Below are positions 1 to 9,973 of a stretch of DNA of 64,000 nt, in pieces (the first letter of the stretch is position 1; every line of letters begins with the position of its first letter). Both the position numbers and the translations under genes were made by a program. A model generated the notes under the pieces. The model was given only the letters and a program-made list of their open reading frames with translations, had not been told where the DNA came from and ran no database searches. Source of the DNA: DASXQK01 sp963724385 (GTDB taxonomy: Bacteria; Pseudomonadota; Alphaproteobacteria; Dongiales; Dongiaceae); contig CAVRUJ010000002.1 in the NCBI GenBank assembly GCA_963724385.1, positions 248,001 to 312,000 of the forward strand. The letters run 5' to 3'.

Positions 1-182
1 GCCCAGGCAGTGCCGAACAACCCGAAGACCTGGGCCGCCCGGGCCGTGTCGTCGCCGCTCATGGCGACGATCAGGCGAGGGAGCACCGGGATCATGCTGC
101 CGAGCGCCAGCATGTCGAGGAGCACGGTCACGAAGATGAAGGCTAGCGCCGCCTGGCGTCGCGGCGAGATTTCGGGCTTCAA
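1..182 (-). CDS. MFS transporter, TetA/TCR-like, N-terminal fragment
   Basis: This is the first 60 codons of a major facilitator superfamily exporter that runs off the left edge of the window. The visible N-terminus has one hydrophobic helix followed by LGSMIPVLPRL, which resembles helix 1 of tetracycline-resistance-type proton antiporters (compare LGMIIPVLP). No ATG is in frame near the beginning. A TTG whose last two bases are the first two of the upstream gene's TGA (TTGA) is the best start and implies translational coupling to the APH-AAA gene. The substrate cannot be inferred from this fragment. Confidence 0.72.
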   Translation of the reverse strand, partial: MKPEISPRRQAALAFIFVTVLLDMLALGSMIPVLPRLIVAMSGDDTARAAQVFGLFGTAW

Positions 183-1756
183 GACGGCTGCTTCGGCATG
201 CTGGCGTCTACCGGGAGACTCGTGCCGCTGATTTGCGCGGCGGTCCGGGCGATTGCCGCGGGATCGCCACGGGCATCCAGCCGGTGCCATTCGATGGGCC
301 CGGGGTTGCGAGCGAGCTGCTTCCGGAGCACTTCCACCGTGGCATCGGATGCGTCGTGCATCCTGGCCCGCAGCCGGCTCTCCAGGAATTCGGCCGGCGC
401 GTCCAACCAGAGGCCGGTGAAGGGCACGCCGGCCGTCTTGGCCAGCGCCGCCGCCCATTGGCGATCCTGGGGCCGGTCGAACACGGCGTCGAGGATGACC
501 GTCGTCCCGACCTTGAGCAAACGGCTCGCCTCGTCGGCGAGCAACCTATAGACTCGCGCGCTCACGTCCGGTGCATAGGCTTCAACCGGGAGCCGCGATT
601 CCGGTGCCACACCCATAAGGCGCTTGCGCAGCACGTCGCTGCGCAACAGGCGAGCGCCCGGCGGCGCGCCGATGCCGGGCGCGAGTGCCGCCGCGAGGGT
701 CGACTTGCCGGAGCCGCTGCGGCCCCCCACAGCCAGAAGTCTCGGTGGCACGGGATCAAGCAGCTTGCGCGCAAGCGTGAGATAGCTGCCCGCCTCCTCG
801 GCCATTTCCCGTTTTCGCGCCTCGTCCGATTGGCTCTCGCTGGCAGCGGCCGTGACATGCGCCCGGATGCCCGCATGGATCGACTGAAACAGCGGGAGTG
901 CCGCCACACCCTCGACCTCCGCCTCGCGGTCTGCGTAGCGATTGAAAACGACGCTGGCGAGCCCGGCCAGCCCGCGGTGCAGCAGATCCATCAACAGGAA
1001 GGAAAGATCGTAGAGCACGTCGACGCAGGCGATCGCCCGGCTGAACTCGATGCAGTCGAACAGCAAGGGCTGTCCATCCACCAGGCAGATGTTACGCAGA
1101 TGCAGATCGCCATGGCAGAGGCGCACCTTGCCCGAAAGCCTCCGGTCCTCGACAAGGCGCCTCAGCCGATCGAGCAGTTCCCGGCTCCGGCGGTCGAGCT
1201 CCACGGCGGCGGCCGGCTCGAACAGCGCAGGGGCGAAGAGAGCGAGATTGGCGGCGTTGCCCTCGAGCACGGCGCTGAGGCCCGGATAGCCGCCGAACCC
1301 TTTGTCGATTTCGGCCTGGCGATGGAATGCGGCGATCCCGTCGGCAAGATTGCGCATCAGACCAGAGTCGAGAGCGCCGCGGGCCGCCAGACGGTCGAAG
1401 AGGGCCGCCTGATCGAACCGGCGCATGACCACGACCGTGTCCACGGCTGCGCCCTCGCCGCCGAACGTGAGCCGGCCATCGGGACGACGGCGGATTTCCC
1501 GCGTTTCCAGATAGAGCTGCGGCGCGGTGCGGCGGTTGAGGGCGAGCTCGGCGGCTGAGGCCGCCAGGCGCAGCGCCCTCGTCGAATAATCGAGGTAGCT
1601 GAACTTGACGGCCCGCTTCAGCTTGTAGGCGAAGCCGCCGGCGAGGAAGACCGCCGAGATGTGGGTATCGATCCGCTCCACGCCGCCCGCTTGCACGCCA
1701 TAGGTCGCGGGATCGGAAAGGAAGGCCAGAACCTCGCCCTGGTCCTCGACGATCAT
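179..1756 (-). CDS. Fused APH-like phosphotransferase and AAA/P-loop kinase
   Basis: A two-domain protein of about 525 residues. The N-terminal half is aminoglycoside-phosphotransferase-like, with the catalytic motif LCHGDLHLRNICL and a metal-binding segment LLFDCIEFS. The C-terminal half is a P-loop NTP-binding domain with Walker A GGRSGSGKST, like zeta-toxin or gluconate-kinase-type AAA_33 proteins. This fusion is a widespread but poorly characterised bacterial family and its substrate is unknown. I placed the start at an ATG (MIVEDQGEV) 7 bases after the deacetylase stop; a longer in-frame extension would overlap that gene. It lies between the deacetylase and an MFS exporter on the same strand, probably one operon. 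Confidence 0.85.
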   Translation of the reverse strand: MIVEDQGEVLAFLSDPATYGVQAGGVERIDTHISAVFLAGGFAYKLKRAVKFSYLDYSTRALRLAASAAELALNRRTAPQLYLETREIRRRPDGRLTFGGEGAAVDTVVVMRRFDQAALFDRLAARGALDSGLMRNLADGIAAFHRQAEIDKGFGGYPGLSAVLEGNAANLALFAPALFEPAAAVELDRRSRELLDRLRRLVEDRRLSGKVRLCHGDLHLRNICLVDGQPLLFDCIEFSRAIACVDVLYDLSFLLMDLLHRGLAGLASVVFNRYADREAEVEGVAALPLFQSIHAGIRAHVTAAASESQSDEARKREMAEEAGSYLTLARKLLDPVPPRLLAVGGRSGSGKSTLAAALAPGIGAPPGARLLRSDVLRKRLMGVAPESRLPVEAYAPDVSARVYRLLADEASRLLKVGTTVILDAVFDRPQDRQWAAALAKTAGVPFTGLWLDAPAEFLESRLRARMHDASDATVEVLRKQLARNPGPIEWHRLDARGDPAAIARTAAQISGTSLPVDASMPKQPS

Positions 1757-1763
1757 CCGCGTC

Positions 1764-2795
<1,032 letters not shown>

Positions 2796-2952
2796 GGTGC
2801 CTCTTGCCGGTGAAGTTTCGTCGCGGCCGATCATGGGCCGGCGCGCCGCCGGCGCACAATGAAACTTTTACCGGCTCCCACTCGGCGGGATTTGCTCTAC
2901 TGTGCGCCGTTCGCGTGTGGGATCTCGATGTGCCTCGGTCGAGGTGGGTGGC

Positions 2953-4920
2953 GTGGCGGATAGAGAACAGTTGGACAAGAGCGCCGATTCGGGTGCCAGC
3001 GCCGACCTTCGATACTTGATCGAACATATGTCGGAGGGCTTCGCGGTCTACGACTCCGCCGATCGCCTGGTGCTGACCAGCCGGCTCTACGTCGACTACC
3101 ACGCCGCCCTCGCGGATCTCGTGCGTCCCGGCATCGCTTTCGAAGAGCTCTTGCGCGCCGGCGTGGCGCGCGGGTTCTATGCCGAGCTCAGCGAGAGTGC
3201 ACAGGCGTTCGTCGAAAGGCGGCTCGCGGCGCATCGGGCAGCCAAAGGCGAAACCACGCTGCTCGCGATCTCCGGCGACCGGTGGTTCGAGGCGCAAGAC
3301 CACCGAATGCCCGGCGGCGGCGTGCTCGTCGTTCATACCGAAGTAACCGAACAAGTCCGGCGCGAAAAGGCGTTGCGCGAGAGCGAAGAGCGGCTTCGCA
3401 GCCTTGCCGACAACCTGCCAGGCGTCGTCTTTCGCCGCGTCAGGACGCCGGACGGCAGAATCCGACACACGTATCTCAGCCCGCACCTGAAGGACATGCT
3501 CGGCGTCAGCCCGGAAGAGGTCGTTTCGGGCGCGGTCGAGGTTCTGGATCTGATCGTTCCCGAGGACCGGCAGCGGTTTGTCGCCGCCCTCGAGACCTCG
3601 GCCAACACGCTGTCGCCGATGGCGATCGAGCTCAGGCTGCTGCGCCGGCCAGATGGCGCGCTCCGCTGGTGGCAGGTGCATTCGACGCCGCTGCGCCGGG
3701 CCGATGGCAGCGTGCTGTGGGACGGCATCGCCCTCGACATCACCGACCGCAAGGCGGCGGAGGAGCGCCTCCACCAAGCGCTCAAGATGGAAGCTATCGG
3801 CCATCTGACGGGCGGCATTGCTCACGACTTCAACAATCTGCTGGCCATCATGCTGGGAAACGCCGAGCTGCTGGCCGAAAAGGAGGTCGGCGGCGATCCT
3901 ACCCGCGGGGTCATGCTGAAGAACATCGTCGAAGCCGGCGAACGGGCCGCCGAATTGACCCATCGCCTGCTGGCATTCGCCCGACGCCAGTCCCTGGCTC
4001 CCCATACGGTCGACCTCAATGCTCTGCTCGAAGTGATGAAGCCCCTGCTCCGGGGCGCGCTCGGCCGCGGCATCGAGGTGGCGCTGGATCTTCATCCCGG
4101 CCTCTGGCATGCCGAGGTCGACCGCGACCAGATCGAGAACGCCATCCTGAACCTGGGTCTCAATGCGCGCGACGCCATGCCTGCCGGGGGCCGGATCCTG
4201 ATCGCGACCGGCAACGAGACGATCGACGCCGCCCGCGCCGAATCTTTCGGCGGCATCCACCCTGGGCCCTATGTCGCGCTCAGGGTGACCGACAACGGCA
4301 CCGGCATGGCGCCGGAGGTGGCCGCCCGCGCCATCGAGCCGTTCTTCACGACCAAGGACGTCGGCAAGGGCAGCGGTCTCGGGCTCAGCATGATCTTCGG
4401 CCTGGCCAAGCAGTCCGGCGGACATCTCAGCATCGAAAGCGCGCTCGGCAAAGGCACGACCGTGACGCTTTATCTTCCCAAGGGCGAGGCCGAGGCATCG
4501 GACCAGCCCCCGGCTCCGCCTGCCGCCGAAGTCGCACCGCCAGGCGGCTTGAGCGTGCTGCTGGTCGAAGACGACGCCGCCGTGCGCGACACCGTGGCCG
4601 GCATGATCTCGAGCTTGGGATATCGTGTCGTCACCGCACCGGACGGCGTCACCGCGCTATCGCTGTTGCAGGCCGAGCGGACGCCGGATCTCCTGATGAC
4701 CGACGTGGTGATGCCTGGCGGGATCGACGGGCTGGAGCTGGCGCGGCGGGCTCGTGCGCAGTATCCGAGCCTCCGGGTCCTGCTGGCTTCGGGTTACAAC
4801 CACGGCCTCAATTCAGGCGAGCGGGAGCCGGAGCCCGGCATCCGCCTGATCGGCAAACCGTTCCGGCTGACCGAACTCGCCGAGGAGCTGCGCCAGCTCT
4901 TCGGGGATGCTCAGGCCTGA
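2953..4920 (+). CDS. Hybrid PAS sensor histidine kinase with C-terminal receiver
   Basis: A soluble multi-domain kinase of about 655 residues. In order: an N-terminal PAS-like domain (LIEHMSEGFAVYDSADRLVL), a second PAS/PAC domain around residues 150-275, a HisKA dimerisation domain with phospho-acceptor His in GHLTGGIAHDFNNLL, an HATPase_c domain with N box NLGLNARDAMPAGG and G box GKGSGLGLSM, then a receiver domain with LLVEDDAAV and the phospho-acceptor Asp in LLMTDVVMPGG. No membrane segment is visible, so it probably senses a cytoplasmic cue. I chose a GTG with GAGGTGG upstream; another GTG lies at 2902. No partner regulator is adjacent. It reads divergently from the deacetylase. Confidence 0.85.
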   Translation: MADREQLDKSADSGASADLRYLIEHMSEGFAVYDSADRLVLTSRLYVDYHAALADLVRPGIAFEELLRAGVARGFYAELSESAQAFVERRLAAHRAAKGETTLLAISGDRWFEAQDHRMPGGGVLVVHTEVTEQVRREKALRESEERLRSLADNLPGVVFRRVRTPDGRIRHTYLSPHLKDMLGVSPEEVVSGAVEVLDLIVPEDRQRFVAALETSANTLSPMAIELRLLRRPDGALRWWQVHSTPLRRADGSVLWDGIALDITDRKAAEERLHQALKMEAIGHLTGGIAHDFNNLLAIMLGNAELLAEKEVGGDPTRGVMLKNIVEAGERAAELTHRLLAFARRQSLAPHTVDLNALLEVMKPLLRGALGRGIEVALDLHPGLWHAEVDRDQIENAILNLGLNARDAMPAGGRILIATGNETIDAARAESFGGIHPGPYVALRVTDNGTGMAPEVAARAIEPFFTTKDVGKGSGLGLSMIFGLAKQSGGHLSIESALGKGTTVTLYLPKGEAEASDQPPAPPAAEVAPPGGLSVLLVEDDAAVRDTVAGMISSLGYRVVTAPDGVTALSLLQAERTPDLLMTDVVMPGGIDGLELARRARAQYPSLRVLLASGYNHGLNSGEREPEPGIRLIGKPFRLTELAEELRQLFGDAQA

Positions 4921-4929
4921 GGCAATGCT

Positions 4930-5631
4930 TTACGTGCGGCCGTAGACCGGAACCACGCCGCCGCGGGTCACGCGGTTGTCGGGCGAAGCCAGGAAGAGGA
5001 TGCTGCGCGCCACCTCCTCGACCTTTGGCCAGCGGTCGTGGTCGGCCTTGGGCATGCTCTGCCGGTTGGCCGGCGTATCCATGATCGAGGGCGCCACCGC
5101 ATTCACCAGGATGCCTTCGCCCGCCAGCTCCTCGGCGAGCGCCGCCGTCAAGGCCGCGACGGCAGCCTTGCTCGCCGTGTAGGCGGTCGTCTTGGCGCCT
5201 GTCCGCCACTCCAGCGCCGCGCGCGCCGCCACGTTGACGATCCTGCCCCCGCGGCCAGCGGTGCGCATGGTGGCCACGGCCGCCCGGCAGCACAGATAGC
5301 AGCTCACCAGATTGGTCTCGATCTGGCGCATCAACAATTCCCGGTTGGTCTCCGCGATTGGCGCGAAGGCGAAGCCGCCGGCGATATGGATCGAGGCCCA
5401 GAGCTTCGGAACCGAGTCGTAGATTCGGGCGACCGTCGATTCCTCGGCGAGATCGCCCGCGGCGACAAGCTTGACTTGGGCGTGAGCGCGGAGGGCGAAG
5501 CGCGAGGCCTCGGCCTCGTCGCGATAGGGCACGTGGCACTCGGCCCCCGCCGCGACCAGTGCCGCCACGACGGCGCCGCCGAGCGCGCCAGTGCCGCCGG
5601 TCACCACCACATGTCGATCACGGAAGTCCAT
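4930..5631 (-). CDS. SDR family protein, QDPR-like variant lacking the usual Ser
   Basis: A 233-residue short-chain dehydrogenase/reductase. The nucleotide-binding turn is VVTGGTGALGG and the catalytic Tyr/Lys pair is in AYTASKAAV. The position that normally holds the catalytic Ser reads VNVAARAAL, so Ser is replaced by Ala, and the loop before the Tyr is slightly long. The overall shape resembles dihydropteridine-reductase-like SDRs, which also depart from the Ser-Tyr-Lys triad; that assignment is tentative and the substrate is unknown. It converges with the sensor kinase, with 9 bases between the two stops. Confidence 0.8.
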   Translation of the reverse strand: MDFRDRHVVVTGGTGALGGAVVAALVAAGAECHVPYRDEAEASRFALRAHAQVKLVAAGDLAEESTVARIYDSVPKLWASIHIAGGFAFAPIAETNRELLMRQIETNLVSCYLCCRAAVATMRTAGRGGRIVNVAARAALEWRTGAKTTAYTASKAAVAALTAALAEELAGEGILVNAVAPSIMDTPANRQSMPKADHDRWPKVEEVARSILFLASPDNRVTRGGVVPVYGRT

Positions 5632-5991
5632 GCCTCGTCCTACCGCTCCAATCCGATTTGAGCGTAAATGCGCGCTACCCAGGAAACGGCCAAGGCTCGA
5701 AGGGCGATATGAGCCTTACGCGGTCCCTGAAGCTTATCTTAGCAGTCCATGCAACTTTGGCATCCAGCGGATGCGTTGCCAAGAGCGGCACGGGCAAGGC
5801 ACTTGGACAAGGCCTATGGCCGAAACTCTTGCGGCACCTCCCGGAAAACCGTCTGGCGACTCTCAGCGTCATCGGATCATTCTGGCACTTGGAACAGCTT
5901 CAATTCCGCCAAGACGGTAGTGCCATTGCCCCGATGCCTGTACCGTCAAGCCGGACAGACCAGAATAGCGGCCGCCCGCTGAACGCCGGCA
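5632..5991. other. Intergenic stretch with no recognised gene
   Basis: About 360 bases between an SDR start on the minus strand and a glycosyltransferase start on the plus strand. The open frames here encode no recognisable domain, and base composition is less GC-rich than in the flanking genes. It must hold divergent promoters, but I could not pick out a convincing -35/-10 pair. Confidence 0.5.
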
Positions 5992-6822
5992 ATGCGCATA
6001 TCCATCATCGTCGCCTCCCGCAACGCTGCGTCGACAATAGGACGATGCCTGGACAGCATTACCCAACAGTCGGCCGGGAATATTGAGATCGTCGTCGCGG
6101 ACGGTGGATCGAACGACGGCACAGCGGAGATATTGCAGCGGCAAAGCGCCGGGATGGGCGGGTCTCTCGTCTGGTTCTCGAAACCCGACAAGGGAATCGC
6201 CGAAGCATGGAATCGGGCCATCGCCTTGGCGACCGGCGACTGGATCCTTTTTCTAGGCGCCGATGACCGCCTCGCCGCGCCCGATGTCATCATGCGCGCG
6301 GAACTCGTGCTCGAGCGCGCACTGCCCGAGCATCGCGTGGTCTATGGCCAGGTAGCTCTGGTGACGCCCGAGGACGTGGAGGTCGGCATGCTGGACCGCC
6401 CTTGGTCGCCCCGGGACTTTTACGGCTGTCGCTATAACTTGCCGCACCAGGCGGTATTCCATCACCGGAGCCTGTTCGGCGAATTCGGGCCCTTCGACAC
6501 AAGCCTGAAGATTGCGGCCGCATTTGATTTCCTGCTGCGCGCACTCGCGCAATCCGAACCGCTCTACATGCCGGGCCTGACCATCACAAGGATGCAAATC
6601 GGCGGGCTATCGAACAGTCGGCTGAATGCGCCGAGATTGGTGAAAGAGGAAATGCGCCTGTTCCTGCGCCATGTCGGCGGGATGCCCTGGACGCATCTTT
6701 GGTGGCTGGCGAAGGCCTGGGTCAAGTATGCCCTCTATCGCCTGGGCGGCGATGGCTTGGCGCTGACGCTCGCCAACCACTATCGCCGGCTGGTTCGCGG
6801 CGAAGGGCCCCTGCGCTATTGA
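5992..6822 (+). CDS. Family 2 glycosyltransferase
   Basis: A 276-residue GT-A fold glycosyltransferase. The N-terminus MRISIIVASRNAASTIGRCL and the segment IVVADGGSNDGTAEIL form the nucleotide-sugar-binding half. ILFLGADDRL carries the metal-binding acidic motif, and LPHQAVFHHRSLF is typical of the acceptor-side region of GT2 enzymes related to WcaA/WcaE. No membrane helices are visible. Together with the second glycosyltransferase and the RmlC-like gene it forms a small surface-polysaccharide island. Donor and acceptor cannot be predicted. Confidence 0.87.
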   Translation: MRISIIVASRNAASTIGRCLDSITQQSAGNIEIVVADGGSNDGTAEILQRQSAGMGGSLVWFSKPDKGIAEAWNRAIALATGDWILFLGADDRLAAPDVIMRAELVLERALPEHRVVYGQVALVTPEDVEVGMLDRPWSPRDFYGCRYNLPHQAVFHHRSLFGEFGPFDTSLKIAAAFDFLLRALAQSEPLYMPGLTITRMQIGGLSNSRLNAPRLVKEEMRLFLRHVGGMPWTHLWWLAKAWVKYALYRLGGDGLALTLANHYRRLVRGEGPLRY

Positions 6823-6863
6823 GCGCCAGACGCTACGGCCCGCCGCCCCATCAGATTCCGGAA

Positions 6864-7757
6864 CTAATGCGATCGCCAGGACAAGCGGCGGCGCATTTCC
6901 TTCAAGGGATGCTTGATCCGCCAGGGCAGGCGGCGCTTCAGAATGCTGCCCGCCGAGGCCGTCAAGCCGCTCAGCGAGGTTCCCTCAAGCTCGCGGGCGA
7001 CGAGCTGCCGAGCGAAATCCTGCGCAATCTGCTGCCACAGCTGCTCGCGGAATCCGGGCTTGGCGAATTCGGCCTGCCAGCGCGTCAATTCTGCGGCCAT
7101 TTGCCCATTGCTCAGGCGCGGGCGCATGTGGGTCTGCGTGCAGATCGCGGTCGGGATCATCGCTGACTTTGCCCGGCACCAAGGCTGCGACAGAAATTGG
7201 CGCCACATGTAGAGATCGGTCCAAGGAAACTCAGGCGGCGTCGTGCGCCAGCCTTCCGGCAACCTGCGATAGGCGGCCAGCGTATGACCCGCGAAAGTAA
7301 GATCGAAGGCGTTGAACATCTCGCTCAGCAGTCGATCGCGGAATGTCGGATTTTCCAAATCGGCCGGCCGCGCGCGGAGAATGCCCTGCGCATCGATCCC
7401 AAGATGGACGCTGTGCCCGAAATCGGCAGTGGTCAGCAGCCCGTTGAGGGTCTCGAGGTGGTTGGGCATCCACAAATCGTCGTCACCGAGATAGGCGACG
7501 ATCCGCCCGGCGGCTTCGCGCAGCGCGGCGTGGCGGTGAACTTCGCCCTTGCGCGGTCCCTTCGGGAAATCGAAGACGCGAATCCGGCTGTCACGGGCCG
7601 CCAGCTCCGCCATGGCACGGCGCGTCGCGCCACCCACCCCATCTGCGACCACGAAGAGCTCGAAGTCCTGCAGGCTCTGGGCCTGCACGCTCGCGACGGC
7701 AAGGGGAAGCGTCTCGGGGTGGTCGTGAGTGGGAATCAGCACCGTCGCCGCGGGCAT
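6864..7757 (-). CDS. Family 2 glycosyltransferase
   Basis: A GT-A fold glycosyltransferase of about 297 residues. It starts MPAATVLIPTHDHPETLPLA, has FELFVVADGVGG where the sugar nucleotide base binds, and a YLGDDDLW acidic motif for the metal and donor phosphates. I chose an ATG preceded by GAGGA, 16 bases downstream of the epimerase stop; longer in-frame extensions run into that gene. The two are probably co-transcribed. It converges with the other glycosyltransferase (41 bases between stops). Acceptor unknown. Confidence 0.87.
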   Translation of the reverse strand: MPAATVLIPTHDHPETLPLAVASVQAQSLQDFELFVVADGVGGATRRAMAELAARDSRIRVFDFPKGPRKGEVHRHAALREAAGRIVAYLGDDDLWMPNHLETLNGLLTTADFGHSVHLGIDAQGILRARPADLENPTFRDRLLSEMFNAFDLTFAGHTLAAYRRLPEGWRTTPPEFPWTDLYMWRQFLSQPWCRAKSAMIPTAICTQTHMRPRLSNGQMAAELTRWQAEFAKPGFREQLWQQIAQDFARQLVARELEGTSLSGLTASAGSILKRRLPWRIKHPLKEMRRRLSWRSH

Positions 7758-7773
7758 CAGCCCATGATCCTCC

Positions 7774-8361
7774 TCACAAGCCCTTGGGGACGCCGCCGGC
7801 CGCCTCGAATTCCTGGAGCAGACTTTGGACATCCTGCATGCCGGCATCACGCGGCAACAGGACAGGATCCCGGTCCGGCCAATCGATGCCCAGAGCTGGA
7901 TCGTCGAAGCGGCAGCCCGACTGGTCGCCGCCGTCATAGGCGTGGCTCAAGCCGTACAAATAAAGCATCGAATCATAGGCGTATATGCCATGGGCAACGC
8001 CCGGGGGTACGATGACCACCTCGGGCCTCTCGCCCGAGCTCCTTATGACCATGCTTCGGCGAAAGCTCGACGAGCCCCGACGCAGATCGGCAAGACCGTA
8101 GGTGGCGTTGCCTTGGATGACGATGAGATAGTCATAGCGCAACCTGTGAACGTGAAGGCCGCGCAGGACCCGTGCTTTGGTGGTGATGAAATCCCACTGG
8201 ACGGGACGGGGCGCCAATCCCCACCCGTCGCGATGGATTTCGCAAAGGCTGCCGCGGAGATCGGGAATCGGGTCCAGCGCCCTCACCAGGACACCATCGA
8301 TCCGACCCGTCGCGGCCATGCGAGAGAAAGCCAACGCCTCTACCCCAGACGCCCTTAGCAT
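7774..8361 (-). CDS. RmlC-like dTDP-4-dehydrorhamnose 3,5-epimerase family
   Basis: A cupin-fold protein of about 195 residues related to dTDP-4-keto-6-deoxyhexose 3,5-epimerases. It shows RGSLCEIHR near the start, then RGLHVHR with the catalytic-type His, the core VIVPPGVAHGIYAY, and the C-terminal DDPALGIDWP signature of RmlC. The other dTDP-rhamnose genes (rmlA, rmlB, rmlD) are not here, so it may act on another nucleotide sugar or as a stand-alone epimerase/isomerase. The start at 8361 has GGGGGA upstream; an earlier one at 8421 is possible. Confidence 0.8.
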   Translation of the reverse strand: MLRASGVEALAFSRMAATGRIDGVLVRALDPIPDLRGSLCEIHRDGWGLAPRPVQWDFITTKARVLRGLHVHRLRYDYLIVIQGNATYGLADLRRGSSSFRRSMVIRSSGERPEVVIVPPGVAHGIYAYDSMLYLYGLSHAYDGGDQSGCRFDDPALGIDWPDRDPVLLPRDAGMQDVQSLLQEFEAAGGVPKGL

Positions 8362-8650
8362 TTCGCAGCGTCCCCCAAGACGATCCCAGAATCGCCTTTC
8401 AAATCGGCACGTTGGACGCAACCCGCCGGCAACGGGCGGTCCGCCATTTTCCCACCCCAGCTACAGAAAAAGTCATGGCCAAGCCGCGCCAATGATAGTC
8501 AACTCACAATGTCGTTAGGCAAAGACTATCTCAAAGCCGGCCTGGAAATCCATTTATGCTTCGTTGGGCCGGCGACCCGGCCATCCGTCCCATTGACGGT
8601 TGTGCCCAGAGAGCCGAATTGCTCGCTTCCAGGAACCAGAGCTGTCGCGA

Positions 8651-9889
8651 TCAATCGGGCTCAGCCGGCTTCCGCTCCGCGAGCCTTCGGCGCATACCCT
8701 CGAAGTTCTCCTTGCGATATGCCTCCGAGGCTGTCGCCGCCACGGCGGTGAGCCGCAGGCCCGGATAGTCCGGCGTCGGCAGGCCCGCGTCGTGCATGGC
8801 GGCCAGCCGCGCCTCGATCGCCTGCTTCTTGCGAACCTGATGAGGCTGAACCGTATCGAAGTCGCGGAAACCCATGTCCCGTTGCAGCGACAGCGCCCCC
8901 GCCCTGACCGCGCGCTCGAGCAGGCCCGCGCCGCGCTCGGTGCGGGCGATGAAGCCGTTGAAGCCGGCATCCTCGCCACTGGGCCCGCCACCGGGCCAGA
9001 CGTCCGATATGGCGATGTCTGCCATTTCGCCCACCGCGTCGGCGCAGATCTTGCAGCGGAAGAAAATTCGCCACTTACCCTCGTCGGCCCACAGATCGTT
9101 GTAAGTCACTTCGAAGGCGCGCCCGTCCCGGCTTTCGACCCGGGTGCGGCCGGGGTTGCCATATCCGCGGTAGCGCAGGAGGCTCACTTGCGCCTCGTCG
9201 AGGCCGAAGCCTTCGACGAGGTCGAGGGTCTTGGAAAAGGCCGAGGCGCCGCCGCAGACCAGGGCGAGGCGATAACGGATGAGCGCATCGACCCGCGGGT
9301 CATGGCGCGACAGGTTCTGGATGGCGCTGATGTCGCAGGGCTTGGCGACGACCGCGAAGGGCCGGCCCCGGTCGAGGAGCTGAATGAGGTCGACCAGCGG
9401 GGCCGCCGGCCCGTAGCGCGAGCCCGCACCCTCCAGGACATCGGCGCGCGTGAAACTCTGATGAGCTTCGGTCCGCATGGGCATCCGGCGCGACGCGGCG
9501 ACGTGAAGGATGAAATCGACTTCACCCGTCTCGAGCAGATAGATGGCAAGCGCGCTGGCACCGCCGCCGGCCGACGCCCGAAACCGGACCTCAGGGTCGG
9601 CGGCATGGCCGCGCGCCATGGCCAAGGCGGGACCCCAGATGTCGTCCCAGCGCGCGGCGGGAGATTCATTCTCGGGCAGGCGGCCCTCGGCCCTGAGGCC
9701 CGGGCAGACCCTGTTGATGAGGGCGATCTCAGCCTCGGTCAGCGGTTGCTCGAGTTCGGGCAGGAGCGCTCCCTGGGCGTCCAGCGCCATGCGGATTCGA
9801 TCCGGCGCAATGCTCCGGCACAGGCCGCAGCCGATGCAGAGGCCCGCTTCGACGATGGCTTCGAGAGAAAGCGGCTCGGTCATGTTCAT
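8651..9889 (-). CDS. FrhB-like flavo-iron-sulfur protein (F420 hydrogenase beta family)
   Basis: About 412 residues. The N-terminus has a ferredoxin-like cluster motif CIGCGLC, with a fourth Cys in RVCPG some 45 residues later. The middle and C-terminal parts match the FrhB/FdhB family, including VVAKPCDISAIQNL and the second cysteine pair FRCKICADAVGEMADIAISD. Family members use FAD and Fe-S clusters to reduce varied substrates; many in organisms without F420 sit in polysaccharide or pigment clusters. I chose ATG 9889 so that the ferredoxin motif falls close to the N-terminus. It diverges from the ammonia-lyase homologue over 84 bases and lies upstream of the RmlC-like gene on the same strand. 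Confidence 0.85.
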   Translation of the reverse strand: MNMTEPLSLEAIVEAGLCIGCGLCRSIAPDRIRMALDAQGALLPELEQPLTEAEIALINRVCPGLRAEGRLPENESPAARWDDIWGPALAMARGHAADPEVRFRASAGGGASALAIYLLETGEVDFILHVAASRRMPMRTEAHQSFTRADVLEGAGSRYGPAAPLVDLIQLLDRGRPFAVVAKPCDISAIQNLSRHDPRVDALIRYRLALVCGGASAFSKTLDLVEGFGLDEAQVSLLRYRGYGNPGRTRVESRDGRAFEVTYNDLWADEGKWRIFFRCKICADAVGEMADIAISDVWPGGGPSGEDAGFNGFIARTERGAGLLERAVRAGALSLQRDMGFRDFDTVQPHQVRKKQAIEARLAAMHDAGLPTPDYPGLRLTAVAATASEAYRKENFEGMRRRLAERKPAEPD

Positions 9890-9973
9890 GCCCTGCCAGG
9901 GTTGATACACTGGGCGTTGCGGAATTGCACGCGCATTTGCCGCGAGTGCCCACTCGTTCCCTGGACAAGTCCC

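Noticed and set aside
5749..5982. Short open frames between the SDR and the first glycosyltransferase
   Set aside because: No ribosome site, no domain and Arg/Ser-rich composition typical of non-coding GC-rich DNA.
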